DNA from: Haloferax sp. Q22
Lineage (GTDB): Archaea; Halobacteriota; Halobacteria; Halobacteriales; Haloferacaceae
NCBI RefSeq assembly: GCF_001482285.1
Contig: NZ_LOEP01000037.1
Location: 62,001 to 126,000, forward strand
DNA: 64,000 nucleotides
Direction of reading: 5' to 3'
A model generated the notes under the pieces. The model was not told the origin of the DNA. It searched no databases and worked only from the letters and a program-made list of their open reading frames with translations. Each line of letters begins with the position of its first letter. Within the stretch, counting starts at the first letter, position 1. Made by a program: the position numbers and the translations under genes. Positions 25,084-33,225 of this stretch are shown here, piece after piece.

Positions 25084-26394
25084 TCAGGCCAGGTCGTCCA
25101 ACGCGGCGCGGAGCGCGTCGACGGCCTCGCCGAGTTGCGCCTGCGAAATCGTCAGCGGCGGCTGGAAGCGCATGACGTTCTTGTAGTAGCCGCCGACGCC
25201 CATGACGACGTTGGACTCCTCACGGAGGTGTTCGCCGACGGCGGCGGCGAGTTCCTTGTCCGGTGCGGGCGCGACGTGTTGTGGGCCCGACTTTTCCGGG
25301 TCAACGAGTTCGATGCCCTGCATCAGTCCGAGGCCGCGGGCCTCGCCGACCGCGTCGTAGTCGGATTCGAGCGTGGCGAGTTCGTCGGAGAGCCATTCGC
25401 CGTTCTCGTGGGCGTTGTCGATGATACCGTTCTGCAGTTCCTCGATGGTCGCCAGCGCGGCCGCGCAGGCGACGGGGTTGCCGCCGAACGTCGAGAGGTG
25501 GTCGCCGGAGCCGAACGCGTCCGCGATGTCCGCGGGGGCCGTGAACGCGCCGAGGGGCAGGCCGTTGGCGATGCCCTTCGCCTGCGTCAGGATGTCGGGT
25601 TCGACACCGAAGTGCTCGCTGGCGAACAGTTCGCCGGTGCGACCGTAGCCGGTCTGGACCTCGTCGGCGATGAGGAGCGCGCCGTGGTCGTGGGCGATGT
25701 CCCGAACGCGCTTGAGCCACGCCTCCGAGGGGACGACGATGCCGGCCTCGCCCATGACGGGTTCGACGACGACCGCCGCGAGGTCGCCGCTGGTGTGCGA
25801 GCCGATGACCCGTTCGAGCGCGTCGGCGCAGTCCGCGCCGCAGATGTCGCCGTCACAGCGGGGACAGCGGTAGGCGTACGGCGGCGCGGTGTGAGCCACG
25901 TCGTTAATCGTCGGGGCCATATCCTGCTTGTAGGCCCTGTTGCCGGTAAGCGCGAGGCTACCGAGGGTGCGGCCGTGGAAGCCCATCTCCAGCGAGATGA
26001 CCTCCTTGGAGCCGGTGTACTTCCGGGCGAGCTTGATGGCACCCTCGACGGCTTCGGTGCCGGAGTTACAGAAGAACGTCTTCTGGAGGTCGCCGGGCGT
26101 CACCTCGGCGATGGTCTCCGCGAGGTCGGCCACCGGCCGGTTGGGGTGGACGTACGAACAGCCGTGGACGAACTCCTCTAACTGCTCGGTCGCGGCCTCG
26201 ACGACGGCCTCGTTGTTGTGCCCGACGTTCGTCACCGAGATGCCGGAGAACACGTCGAGGTACTCGTTGCCGTCGAAATCCTCGAGGGTGCAGCCGGATG
26301 CCCGCTCGACCGGGACGTTCAGCGATTTCCAAATCGGCATGAGGTAGTCGTCGTACGCCGCCTCGACCGACGAATTCGTCGTCCGTTCTCTCAT
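25084..26394 (-). CDS. class III aminotransferase (4-aminobutyrate/omega-amine type)
   Basis: A 436-residue PLP enzyme of the class III group. It shows the PLP-phosphate region NSGTEAVEGAIKLAR, the GFHGRTLGSLALTG segment, the Asp of IADEVQTGYGRTG, and the Schiff-base Lys in LTQAKGIANGLPLG. A Cys-rich segment (YRCPRCDGDICGADC) in mid-protein is a richer version of a Cys-containing loop seen in relatives. The adjacent succinate-semialdehyde-type dehydrogenase suggests it acts on 4-aminobutyrate or a related omega-amine. A GTG six bases upstream is possible, but the ATG at 26394 fits the TATA-like TATAATTTATT about 30 bp away. Confidence 0.83.
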   Translation of the reverse strand: MRERTTNSSVEAAYDDYLMPIWKSLNVPVERASGCTLEDFDGNEYLDVFSGISVTNVGHNNEAVVEAATEQLEEFVHGCSYVHPNRPVADLAETIAEVTPGDLQKTFFCNSGTEAVEGAIKLARKYTGSKEVISLEMGFHGRTLGSLALTGNRAYKQDMAPTINDVAHTAPPYAYRCPRCDGDICGADCADALERVIGSHTSGDLAAVVVEPVMGEAGIVVPSEAWLKRVRDIAHDHGALLIADEVQTGYGRTGELFASEHFGVEPDILTQAKGIANGLPLGAFTAPADIADAFGSGDHLSTFGGNPVACAAALATIEELQNGIIDNAHENGEWLSDELATLESDYDAVGEARGLGLMQGIELVDPEKSGPQHVAPAPDKELAAAVGEHLREESNVVMGVGGYYKNVMRFQPPLTISQAQLGEAVDALRAALDDLA

Positions 26395-26429
26395 GAACAC
26401 AACTTCTAAACTGAATCCTAATAAATTAT

Positions 26430-26438
26430 ACTGTGTGG
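26430..26438 (-). promoter_or_regulatory. candidate amine-module operator at the aminotransferase promoter
   Basis: On the minus strand CCACACAGT directly precedes the TATA-like TATAATTTATT of the aminotransferase gene. It matches GAACACAGT, found at the same place in the dehydrogenase and permease promoters, at 7 of 9 positions. A separate TTGAAC lies slightly upstream (about 26,445). Confidence 0.4.
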
Positions 26439-26546
26439 GACAAAGTTCAAATCATCTCGTCGGTTTCGGTCACGAAACGGTCGCACCGAATTCGAGTGTG
26501 GCTGGAGACTCTGTTCTCGACACCGTTCGCCGCTATGGGAAGTGTT

Positions 26547-26555
26547 GAACACAGT
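26547..26555 (+). promoter_or_regulatory. candidate amine-module operator at the aldehyde dehydrogenase promoter
   Basis: TTGAACACAGT (core GAACACAGT at 26547-26555) precedes the TATA-like taatatac (26561-26568). The overlapping GTGTTGAACAC (26542-26552) is itself an 11-bp palindrome. The core is identical to the site in front of the permease gene. Confidence 0.5.
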
Positions 26556-26654
26556 CCGAATAATATACATTCACTGGAACATTTATCAACGTCTGTGGCG
26601 AAAATCGGGGCAAGCGGGAGCCGCGAGCGACCGCCGCGCTCCCGAGAGCCGACC

Positions 26655-28031
26655 ATGAAATCCATCAACCCCGCAACCGAGGAAGTCATCGAGACGCACG
26701 AGGAACACGACGAGGCGACGGTCGACGCGCGCTTGGACGCCGCGTGGGACCGGTTCGAATCGTGGCGCGAGACGCCGATTTCGCGGCGTGAGAAACTGCT
26801 CGCGGCCGCGGCCGACGTGCTGCGCGAGAACAGCGAGGAGTACGCGAGCCTGATGACGGAGGAGATGGGCAAGCCCATAGAGCAGGCAGTCTCCGAGGTC
26901 GAAAAGTGCGCGTGGGTCTGCGACTACTACGCCGAGCACGCGTCGGAGTTCCTGCAGGACGAGCACATCGGCACCGTGCCGGGGTCGAAGACCTACGTCT
27001 CCTACGAACCCATCGGCCCGGTGCTCGCGGTGATGCCGTGGAACTTCCCGTTCTGGCAGGTGTTCCGGTTCGCGGCCCCGCACATCACCGCCGGCAACGT
27101 CGCGGTGCTCAAACACGCGCCGAACGTCTTCGGCTGCGCCGACGCCATCGCCTCCGTCTTCGAGCGGGCGGGCTATCCCGACGACGTGTTCACCTCGCTG
27201 CAGGTCCCCGCCGAGCGCGTCGCCGGCGTCATCGAAGACGACCGGATTCGCGGCGTCAGCCTGACGGGGAGCACCCGCGCGGGGCGGGCCGTCGCGGGGA
27301 CGAGCGGCCGCGAACTCAAGCCGACGGTGCTCGAACTCGGCGGGAGCGACCCGTTCATCGTCCTCGACGACGCGCCGCTCGAAGCGACCGCGAAACAGGC
27401 CGCACGGGCGCGGACCCAGAACAACGGCCAATCCTGTATCGCCGCGAAGCGCTTCCTCGTCCACGAGAGTGTCTACGACGAGTTCGTCGAGCGCTTCACC
27501 GAGGAGATGCGGTCGCTGACCGTCGGCGACCCCACGGACCCCGAGACCGACGTGGGGCCGCAGGCGCGGGCGGACCTCATGGAGACGCTCCACGAGCAGG
27601 TCACGGCGTCCGTCGAGGCCGGCGCAACGCTCCGCCTCGGCGGCGAACCGCTCGACCAACCCGGCCACTACTACCCACCGACGGTGCTGACCGACGTGCC
27701 CGACGACGCGCCCGCGAGGACCGAGGAACTGTTCGGCCCCGTCGCCACCGTCATCAGGGTCGAAGACGAGACGGAGGCAGTCCGCGTGGCGAATGACACT
27801 CCTTACGGCCTCGGCGCGAGCGTCTGGACGGCCGACGCCGAACGCGGCGAGGCGCTCACGACGAAGCTCACCGCGGGTAACGTCGCCGTCAACCACATCG
27901 TCGCGTCGGACCCGCGGGTTCCGTTCAGCGGGACGAAGGACTCGGGCTACGGGACCGAACTCTCCCGGCACGGGATTCGGGAGTTCGTCAACACGAAGAC
28001 GGTCTGGGTCGAGGACGCGCCAGACGAGTAA
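26655..28031 (+). CDS. aldehyde dehydrogenase, succinate-semialdehyde type
   Basis: A 458-residue NAD(P)-dependent aldehyde dehydrogenase. It has the cofactor-domain motifs (PWNFPFWQVFRFAAP; SLTGSTRAGRAV), the general-base Glu in LELGGSDPF and the nucleophile Cys in NNGQSCIAAKR. Its short, compact form resembles the Sad/YneI group of succinate-semialdehyde dehydrogenases. The reading frame is open well upstream, but the family homology and acidic composition begin at ATG 26655. The upstream part holds the promoter. With the divergent aminotransferase it would convert the semialdehyde product to the acid. Confidence 0.83.
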   Translation: MKSINPATEEVIETHEEHDEATVDARLDAAWDRFESWRETPISRREKLLAAAADVLRENSEEYASLMTEEMGKPIEQAVSEVEKCAWVCDYYAEHASEFLQDEHIGTVPGSKTYVSYEPIGPVLAVMPWNFPFWQVFRFAAPHITAGNVAVLKHAPNVFGCADAIASVFERAGYPDDVFTSLQVPAERVAGVIEDDRIRGVSLTGSTRAGRAVAGTSGRELKPTVLELGGSDPFIVLDDAPLEATAKQAARARTQNNGQSCIAAKRFLVHESVYDEFVERFTEEMRSLTVGDPTDPETDVGPQARADLMETLHEQVTASVEAGATLRLGGEPLDQPGHYYPPTVLTDVPDDAPARTEELFGPVATVIRVEDETEAVRVANDTPYGLGASVWTADAERGEALTTKLTAGNVAVNHIVASDPRVPFSGTKDSGYGTELSRHGIREFVNTKTVWVEDAPDE

Positions 28032-28201
28032 TCGCTCCGACACCGGCGCGACGCCCGCGGCGACCGCCGGAGGACGTATCGGGCGTTCCCGTCTTTTCTT
28101 TCCGCTCGACGAGTTGACTACCATTCGAACCGCCGCCCGTTTGGCGATTTTCAGGTGAATCGTCGCCCGGTTTGTCGTCCCAGACGACGCGTTACTATTG
28201 A

Positions 28202-28249
28202 ACTGTGTTCCTAATTCTATCTAAAAATTGAACACAGTAAGATATATAG
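28202..28249 (+). promoter_or_regulatory. inverted pair of operators and TATA box of the permease gene
   Basis: ACTGTGTTC (28202-28210) and GAACACAGT (28230-28238) are exact inverted copies separated by 19 bp. The second lies 3 bp upstream of the TATA-like atatatag (28242-28249), about 25 bp before the start at 28271. The same core occurs before the dehydrogenase gene, and variants before the aminotransferase and Lrp genes. Confidence 0.55.
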
Positions 28250-28270
28250 TGGGTAAGTTAGAATGTGGTG

Positions 28271-29683
28271 ATGTCACTCACAACCATGACAGGAGAACTC
28301 TCACGCGTCCTCTCGAAGCGCGACGTGTTCGTGCTCGCGCTTGGGGCAATGATCGGATGGGGTTGGATCGTGCAGACAGGGTACTTTATCGACCAGAGCG
28401 GCGTCACCGGCGCTATCTCGGCGTTCGTCCTCGGCGGGTTCATGGTGTTCGTCGTCTCGCTCATCTACGGCGAACTCGCCTCGGCGATGCCCTTCGTCGG
28501 CGGCGAACACGTCTACAGCATGCGGGCGTTGGGGCCGGCCGGCTCGTTCGTCTGTACGTGGGCGATAATCTTCGGCTACATCAGCGTCGTCGCGTTCGAG
28601 GCGGTGGCGCTCCCGAGCGCCCTCGCGTACATCGTCCCCGGCTTCAACGTGTTCGAACTCTGGACGGTCGCCGGCCAGCCGGTCTACGGCACGTGGGTGG
28701 CGACGGGCGTCATCGGCTCCGTGGTTATCACGTACCTCAATTACCGGGGGGTCCGCCCGGCCGCGCAGTTCCAGGCGATTCTCGCGCTCGTCATCACGCT
28801 GGCCGGCTTGACGCTCCTCCTCGGCGCGCTGTTCAACGGCACCTCGCCGTCCTCGCCGCCGCTCGCGGGAGCCGGCATCGGCGGCGTGTTTACGGTCGCC
28901 ATCATGACGCCGTTCATGTTCGTCGGCTTCGACGTGATTCCGCAGGCCGCGGGTGAGGCCGACGTGTCGCCGAAGCTCCTCGGCGGGCTCATCGGCCTCT
29001 CGGTCGCCTGCGCCGCCGCGTTCTACATCGCCGTCATCTGGGCCGCCGGACAGGTCGCCACGGGCGCGACGCTCGTCGAGAGTTCGCTCCCCGCGGCGAC
29101 GGCGATGGAAATCGCGTTCGACAGCGTGACCATCGGCCGCATCATGGCGCTGGCGGGCCTCGCGGGCATCCTCACGAGTTGGAACGGCTTCGTCCTCGGT
29201 GCCAGTCGCGCCATCTACGCGATGGCCGACTCGAACATGCTCCCCGAGCGGCTCGCGACGATTCACGACGACCACGACACGCCTTCGACCGCAATCGTGC
29301 TCGTCGGCGGCCTCGCGGCGCTCGCGCCCCTGTTCGGCGAGCAGATGCTCGTGTGGGTCGTCAACGCCGGCGGTCTCGGCATGGTGACGGCGTGGCTCCT
29401 CGTCGTCGTCTCGTTCCTCGTACTCCGGTACCGCAACCCCGACTTCGACCGGCCGTTCAAGCTCCCCGCGGGATACGCGGTCGGCGCGCTCGGCCTGCTG
29501 CTGACGGTGTTCTTCGTCGGCCTGTACCTTCCCGGCTCGCCCTCGGCGCTGGCGTGGCCCTACGAGTGGGCGATGGTCGGCGGCTGGTGTCTGCTCGGCG
29601 TCGTCCTACTCGCCGTTGCCGGCGGGCTCCCGACCCGGACGGAGGCCAAAGCGCACCTGAGCGCCCAACAACTCGAAGACTAA
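28271..29683 (+). CDS. APC-family amino acid/amine permease
   Basis: A 470-residue integral membrane protein of the amino acid-polyamine-organocation superfamily, with about twelve hydrophobic segments. The first helix contains the unwound Gly-rich motif (GAMIGWGWIVQTG). The context (aminotransferase, semialdehyde dehydrogenase, Lrp regulator, shared operator) suggests uptake of 4-aminobutyrate or a related amine; specificity is inferred only. The ATG at 28271 fits the TATA-like box. A further ATG at 28286 is possible. Confidence 0.83.
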   Translation: MSLTTMTGELSRVLSKRDVFVLALGAMIGWGWIVQTGYFIDQSGVTGAISAFVLGGFMVFVVSLIYGELASAMPFVGGEHVYSMRALGPAGSFVCTWAIIFGYISVVAFEAVALPSALAYIVPGFNVFELWTVAGQPVYGTWVATGVIGSVVITYLNYRGVRPAAQFQAILALVITLAGLTLLLGALFNGTSPSSPPLAGAGIGGVFTVAIMTPFMFVGFDVIPQAAGEADVSPKLLGGLIGLSVACAAAFYIAVIWAAGQVATGATLVESSLPAATAMEIAFDSVTIGRIMALAGLAGILTSWNGFVLGASRAIYAMADSNMLPERLATIHDDHDTPSTAIVLVGGLAALAPLFGEQMLVWVVNAGGLGMVTAWLLVVVSFLVLRYRNPDFDRPFKLPAGYAVGALGLLLTVFFVGLYLPGSPSALAWPYEWAMVGGWCLLGVVLLAVAGGLPTRTEAKAHLSAQQLED

Positions 29684-29779
29684 TCCGCTTCCGGCGGTCG
29701 AAGCGCGGTTCGGTTTCGGTAGCGTTCGGGTGCGGCACGGGTGCGAGTCGTCGCGCTCGCGGAGTCGACACGGACCGCG

Positions 29780-30274
29780 TTACGCCACGTCCGGGAGGAG
29801 GGCGTCTTTCAGTTCTTCGAGTTCGTAGTCGTTCAGCGGGTTCGGCTCGTCTTTGATGGTCGTGATGACGAACGTCGAACTCGTCCGCGAAATCTCGTCT
29901 ATCTCCTCGAACTCGGAGATGAGGTCCTCGACCATCGCGCGCGAGGCGAGGTGCGAAATCAGGACGAAGTCGGTGTCACCGAGCGTGAAGTACACCTGAT
30001 TGACGCCGGGCACCTCGCCGAGTTTGTCGCCGACCTCTTTGTGGTACTCCGAACCGTACTCCGCCCAGACTTCGGTGATGAGCGTGAGGTTCAGCCCGGC
30101 CTTCTCGAAGTTGATATCGAAGATGTCGTTCTTGATGATGCCCTGTTCTTGGAGCCGTTCGAGGCGGTAGTGAACGGTCGACTTCGGGATGCCGGTCTCC
30201 TCGGTTATCCGGTCGGGGCTCCCCGATTCGAGCGTCCCGATGGCTTTGAGAATTCGAAGGTCCTTCTCGTCCAT
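29780..30274 (-). CDS. Lrp/AsnC-family transcriptional regulator of the amine module
   Basis: A 164-residue regulator with helix-turn-helix at residues 2-50 (LRILKAIGTLESGSPDRITEETGIPKSTVHYRLERL) and a RAM-type sensing domain (VYFTLGDTDFVLISHLAS). It is convergent with the permease gene. Its own promoter holds TTGAACGCAG, a variant of the sequence found upstream of the permease and dehydrogenase genes. It is therefore the best candidate for the regulator of the whole module, including itself. Confidence 0.83.
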   Translation of the reverse strand: MDEKDLRILKAIGTLESGSPDRITEETGIPKSTVHYRLERLQEQGIIKNDIFDINFEKAGLNLTLITEVWAEYGSEYHKEVGDKLGEVPGVNQVYFTLGDTDFVLISHLASRAMVEDLISEFEEIDEISRTSSTFVITTIKDEPNPLNDYELEELKDALLPDVA

Positions 30275-30307
30275 GAACCGTAATCAGGAGTGCACCGATA
30301 TTATTGT

Positions 30308-30316
30308 TCTGCGTTC
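30308..30316 (-). promoter_or_regulatory. candidate amine-module operator at the Lrp regulator promoter
   Basis: The minus strand reads TTGAACGCAGAACAATAATAT: a TTGAACRCAG core followed after 4-6 bp by TATA-like sequence, 25 bp before the ATG at 30274. Layout and bases parallel the permease and dehydrogenase promoters. Confidence 0.45.
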
Positions 30317-30406
30317 AACCCCAGTTTCGCCGAGGGATAACGGCGAGCCGAGAATGGGAAGGAGGGTGAAGCAGTCGCTGGAGGTCGTCGACCCCGCACT
30401 CCGCGA

Positions 30407-30748
30407 TCAGCGAGTGGGCTGAACGCCGAGGTTCGACGCGTCTGGACCGAACTCCTCGGCCAACAACGACGGCACGTCGTCGGGGCGAACGTCCGAGTAC
30501 CACCGGTTCCGCGGGTGGATGGCGACCGCGGCCCCATCGGCGCTACAGAGGCCGAGACAGCTCGTTTCGGCGACCTGAACCCGCGACCAGAAGACGCCAC
30601 GGTCGCGCAACCACGAGGTCACCGCGTCGTACACCGCGGTGCCGTCGGCCTCGGCGCAGTCGGCGTACTCGGACTCTCGGCTGTTCGTACAGACCAACAC
30701 GTGGTCCGTGAAGCCGTGCTCGCGGATTTCGTCGGTTCGGTCGCGCAT
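30407..30748 (-). CDS. thioredoxin-like 2Fe-2S ferredoxin
   Basis: A 113-residue protein of the thioredoxin-like 2Fe-2S ferredoxin type. Four Cys in the expected pattern are seen: VCTNSRESEYADC near residues 19-31 and SCLGLC near 64-69. The segment after them (VAIHPRNRWYSDVRPDDVPSLL) closely resembles the C-terminal domain of the CbiX fusion in the same cluster (VAVYPDSVWYGGVTPDDTDRIV). It is translated from a start overlapping the cbtA stop, so it is made with the cobalt transporter. A redox role in corrin synthesis or cobalt handling is likely but the partner is unknown. Confidence 0.8.
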   Translation of the reverse strand: MRDRTDEIREHGFTDHVLVCTNSRESEYADCAEADGTAVYDAVTSWLRDRGVFWSRVQVAETSCLGLCSADGAAVAIHPRNRWYSDVRPDDVPSLLAEEFGPDASNLGVQPTR

Positions 30749-31608
30749 CAGTCGGCCGCAGGAGCCGAGTCCCGGCCTGCGGTCGGAATCGCCGATTCGG
30801 ACTCGGACTCACTCGACAGCCGGAACCACGCGTGCGCCGCCGCGAGGACGAGCCACAGGAGGACCTGCCCGAACGCGAACAGTCCGGTGAGTCCGGTTTC
30901 AAGCGTCGGCGACAGCGCCCCGTGAACCGCGTTTTCGGGGGCGACGACGGCGAGGGCCGCGAGCAGACTGAACGGAACGACCGCGCCGACGATGGCCGCA
31001 GGGAGGCCGCTCGACTCGCGCAAGCGGGTGTAGGCGTAACCCGCCGAGAGGCAAGCGAGCGCGCCGGCGAGCATCATCCCGGCGTAGAGCGGGAGCCGCG
31101 TCGCCACCGAAAGCGACTGCTCCGCGCCCGGCGCGGCCGGCGGGAGGACCAGCCACGGCGCGCCCGAGACGGTGATGAACCCCGCGAGGCCCATCAGGTA
31201 GCTCTTCGCGGCGTCGGGACCCGGAATCGCCGGTTCGAGGAAGAAGAACGCGACCCCGAAGAACGCGCCGCCGAGCACGACGCCCCACAGCCCGCCGGCC
31301 GCGACGCTCACGGCCTTCGTGACCGCCATCGACACCGCGGTGTCGTGATGGCCGCCGCCTTCGCCGGCGTGAGAGTCACCGGACCCGTGGCTGTGAGTTC
31401 CTTCGGACTCGTGGCTGTGAGTTCCTTCGGACTCGTGGCTGTGGGCGCTCTCCGCCTCGTGGCTGTGACCGCTCTCCTCAACCGTGGCGTGGTTCAGTTC
31501 GTCCGCGTAGGCGACGAGAGGGTTGGCGACGACGGCCATGAACAGGCCGAACACCAGTCCGGCGACCAACCCCGCCTTCACCCCCCGCGTCAGGTACTGG
31601 GCGAACAT
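30748..31608 (-). CDS. cbtA: CbtA-type cobalt transporter subunit
   Basis: A 286-residue membrane protein of the CbtA family, predicted cobalt transporters tied to B12 genes. There is a first helix (residues 12-32), then a long His-rich loop with repeats of the type SHESEGTH between about 42 and 85, then several more membrane segments. The His-rich loop should bind the metal; its DNA contains a perfect 24-bp tandem repeat. It lies 2 bp after cbtB and shares a base with the ferredoxin start. Facing the corrin genes, it would supply cobalt to CbiX and CobN. Confidence 0.83.
   Translation of the reverse strand: MFAQYLTRGVKAGLVAGLVFGLFMAVVANPLVAYADELNHATVEESGHSHEAESAHSHESEGTHSHESEGTHSHGSGDSHAGEGGGHHDTAVSMAVTKAVSVAAGGLWGVVLGGAFFGVAFFFLEPAIPGPDAAKSYLMGLAGFITVSGAPWLVLPPAAPGAEQSLSVATRLPLYAGMMLAGALACLSAGYAYTRLRESSGLPAAIVGAVVPFSLLAALAVVAPENAVHGALSPTLETGLTGLFAFGQVLLWLVLAAAHAWFRLSSESESESAIPTAGRDSAPAAD
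31387..31434 (-). repeat. 24-bp perfect tandem repeat coding His-rich octapeptides in cbtA
   Basis: Two identical adjacent 24-bp units (31387-31410 and 31411-31434) are followed by a partial third. They keep the reading frame and encode eight-residue units containing HSH and acidic residues. Copy-number change by slippage would alter the length of the metal-binding loop. Confidence 0.8.
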
Positions 31609-31610
31609 GG

Positions 31611-31796
31611 TTAGTGACAGGCGATACCGGCCGCGTGGCGGAAGTTGTGCAGCGAGTCGTGGACGAGCGGGTCCTGCACGAACAGGAGCGTAAAGCCCAG
31701 CGCGGCGATAAAGAGGGCTCCTGCAGCCATCTGCGTGGGGGATAGCTCGGTACGAGCGCGTTCGATTCGACCGTTGACGGTGTTCGCCGTAGCCAT
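31611..31796 (-). CDS. cbtB: CbtB-type cobalt transporter small subunit
   Basis: A 61-residue protein with one membrane segment (about residues 22-40) followed by a His-containing tail (DPLVHDSLHNFRHAAGIACH). This is the hallmark of CbtB, whose His residues are thought to bind cobalt. The start at 31796 is where the family homology begins. It is immediately upstream of cbtA and divergent from cbiT across a 170-bp promoter region. Confidence 0.8.
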   Translation of the reverse strand: MATANTVNGRIERARTELSPTQMAAGALFIAALGFTLLFVQDPLVHDSLHNFRHAAGIACH

Positions 31797-31966
31797 GGTA
31801 AACTCAGATTGATGAAAACCAAGTCTGCTTGTAAAACTTTCGAAGACAACCAAGATTGCAATTCAACAACTTAGATTTAATAACTCATCGGGGCAGTTTT
31901 ATGAAAGTTCATTTGCTGTACTCCAAGCACAATTGTTTTCAAACCGCGCCCGGATTGTCGAGTCGA
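31797..31966. promoter_or_regulatory. divergent promoter of cbtBA-ferredoxin and the cbi operon, with direct repeats
   Basis: Two 15-bp direct repeats that match at 12 positions, GAAAACCAAGTCTGC (31814-31828) and GACAACCAAGATTGC (31845-31859), lie 31 bp apart, three helical turns. They are on the cbtB side. TATA-like sequences are ttttatga near 31,900 and ttttcaaa near 31,937 for cbiT, and ttttac on the minus strand near 31,833. The region probably responds to cobalt or cobalamin; regulator unknown. Confidence 0.45.
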
Positions 31967-32521
31967 ATGTCACAGGTAACGCTCCCGCACGACGCCAAGG
32001 CGGGACCCACGAAACCGGAGGTGAGAGCGGTCACGCTCGACAAACTCGGCTTGCGGCCGACGGACCACTTCGTCGACGTCGGCTCCTGTACCGGCTCGGT
32101 CACCATCGAGGCGGCCCGCCGGGTCGAGCGCGTGACCGCCGTCGAACGGAAACCGAAGCGACTGGACGTGACGCGAAAGAACCTCGCGGCGAACGAGTAC
32201 GACGCCGACGTGACGCTCCGCGAGGCGGAGGCTCCCGACGGCCTCCCGGACGACGCCGACGCGATGTTCGTCGGCGGCAGTCGGAACTTCGAGGCCGTGT
32301 TGGACCACGCCGTCGAAACCGGCGTTGACCGAATTGTCATGAACGTCTCGCGGGTCGAACCCGCTGGCGACGCCATCGAGGCGTTCCGCGAGCGCGACCT
32401 GCTCTCGGAGGTCGTCCAGATGCAGGTGAGCCACGGCTACGAACTCGCCGGCGCGACGAGTTTCCGGTCGAACAACCCGGTGTACGTCGTCGTCGGTCGA
32501 CGCGACGCGGAGGGACTATGA
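31967..32521 (+). CDS. cbiT: cobalt-precorrin-6B/8 C15-methyltransferase and decarboxylase
   Basis: A 184-residue class I SAM-dependent methyltransferase of the CbiT family, which methylates C15 and removes the acetate carboxyl at C12 during corrin synthesis. Typical features are the N-terminal TKPEVRAVTLDKLGLRPTDHFVDVG with SAM loop VDVGSCTGSVTIEAAR (about residues 36-51) and the ERKPKRLDVTRKNL segment. It is the first gene of the plus-strand cobalamin operon and overlaps cbiL by 4 bp. CbiE, often fused to it in other organisms, is separate here at 47454. Confidence 0.88.
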   Translation: MSQVTLPHDAKAGPTKPEVRAVTLDKLGLRPTDHFVDVGSCTGSVTIEAARRVERVTAVERKPKRLDVTRKNLAANEYDADVTLREAEAPDGLPDDADAMFVGGSRNFEAVLDHAVETGVDRIVMNVSRVEPAGDAIEAFRERDLLSEVVQMQVSHGYELAGATSFRSNNPVYVVVGRRDAEGL

Positions 32522-33225
32522 CCGTCTACGGCATCGGCCTCGGCCCCGGCGACGCCGACCTCGTGACCGTCAAGGGGAAACGCCTGCTCGAATCGGCGGC
32601 GGTGGTCTACTCGCCCGGCCGACTCTCGCGGACGGTCGCGCTGAACCACGTCCCCGAGGAGCGCATCGGCGATCTCGATTTCCCGATGACGCGCGACCCC
32701 GACGAACTCCGCCGCGCGTGGAAGGAGGCCGCCGCCGAGGTGGCCACCCGCGCCGAGTCCGAGGACGTGGCGTTCGTGACGCTCGGCGACCCCAACGTCT
32801 ACTCGACGTTCGGACACCTCCGCCGCACCCTCGCCGCGTTCCACCCCGAGGTCGACCTCGAAGTCGTCCCCGGCGTGAGCGCGATGACGGCCTTCACGAC
32901 CGCGCTCGGCGTCGAAATCGAGTCCGGAACCGGACTCGCGCTCCGCGAGGCTGCCAACGGCTCCGCGCCGACCGGTCCCGACCGCATGGTACTGTTCAAG
33001 GTCACCGATGCGCCGGCGACCCACGAGAAGCTGACCGAGGCGGGCTACGACGTTCGGTTCGGCCGCCGGCTGTTCATGGAACAAGGCGAGACGGTCGTCA
33101 CCGACGACCCCGACGAACTCGCGGAGCGCGACTACTACACGCTGGCCTACGCGGAGCGCGAGGGTGTCGAGCGCGACGTGGCGACTGCCGCGTTCGACGG
33201 TGTCGAGTCGGGGGGGTCGGCGTGA
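32518..33225 (+). CDS. cbiL: cobalt-factor II C20-methyltransferase
   Basis: A 235-residue tetrapyrrole methylase of the CbiL type. The N-terminal SAM-binding motif is GIGLGPGDADLVTVKG (residues 5-20), the second loop is TLGDPNVYSTFGHL, and the middle has VPGVSAMTAFTTALG. It adds the C20 methyl to cobalt-factor II, one of the first steps of ring contraction. The length is normal for the family. It overlaps both neighbours by 4 bp. Confidence 0.88.
   Translation: MTVYGIGLGPGDADLVTVKGKRLLESAAVVYSPGRLSRTVALNHVPEERIGDLDFPMTRDPDELRRAWKEAAAEVATRAESEDVAFVTLGDPNVYSTFGHLRRTLAAFHPEVDLEVVPGVSAMTAFTTALGVEIESGTGLALREAANGSAPTGPDRMVLFKVTDAPATHEKLTEAGYDVRFGRRLFMEQGETVVTDDPDELAERDYYTLAYAEREGVERDVATAAFDGVESGGSA

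Noticed and set aside
26433-26654. Extended N-terminus for the semialdehyde dehydrogenase
   Set aside because: The extension covers the predicted operator and TATA-like box and has no homology; the family begins at 26655.
31387-31434. Tandem 24-bp repeats considered as a CRISPR array
   Set aside because: No spacers separate the units, they are in frame inside cbtA, and no cas genes are present.
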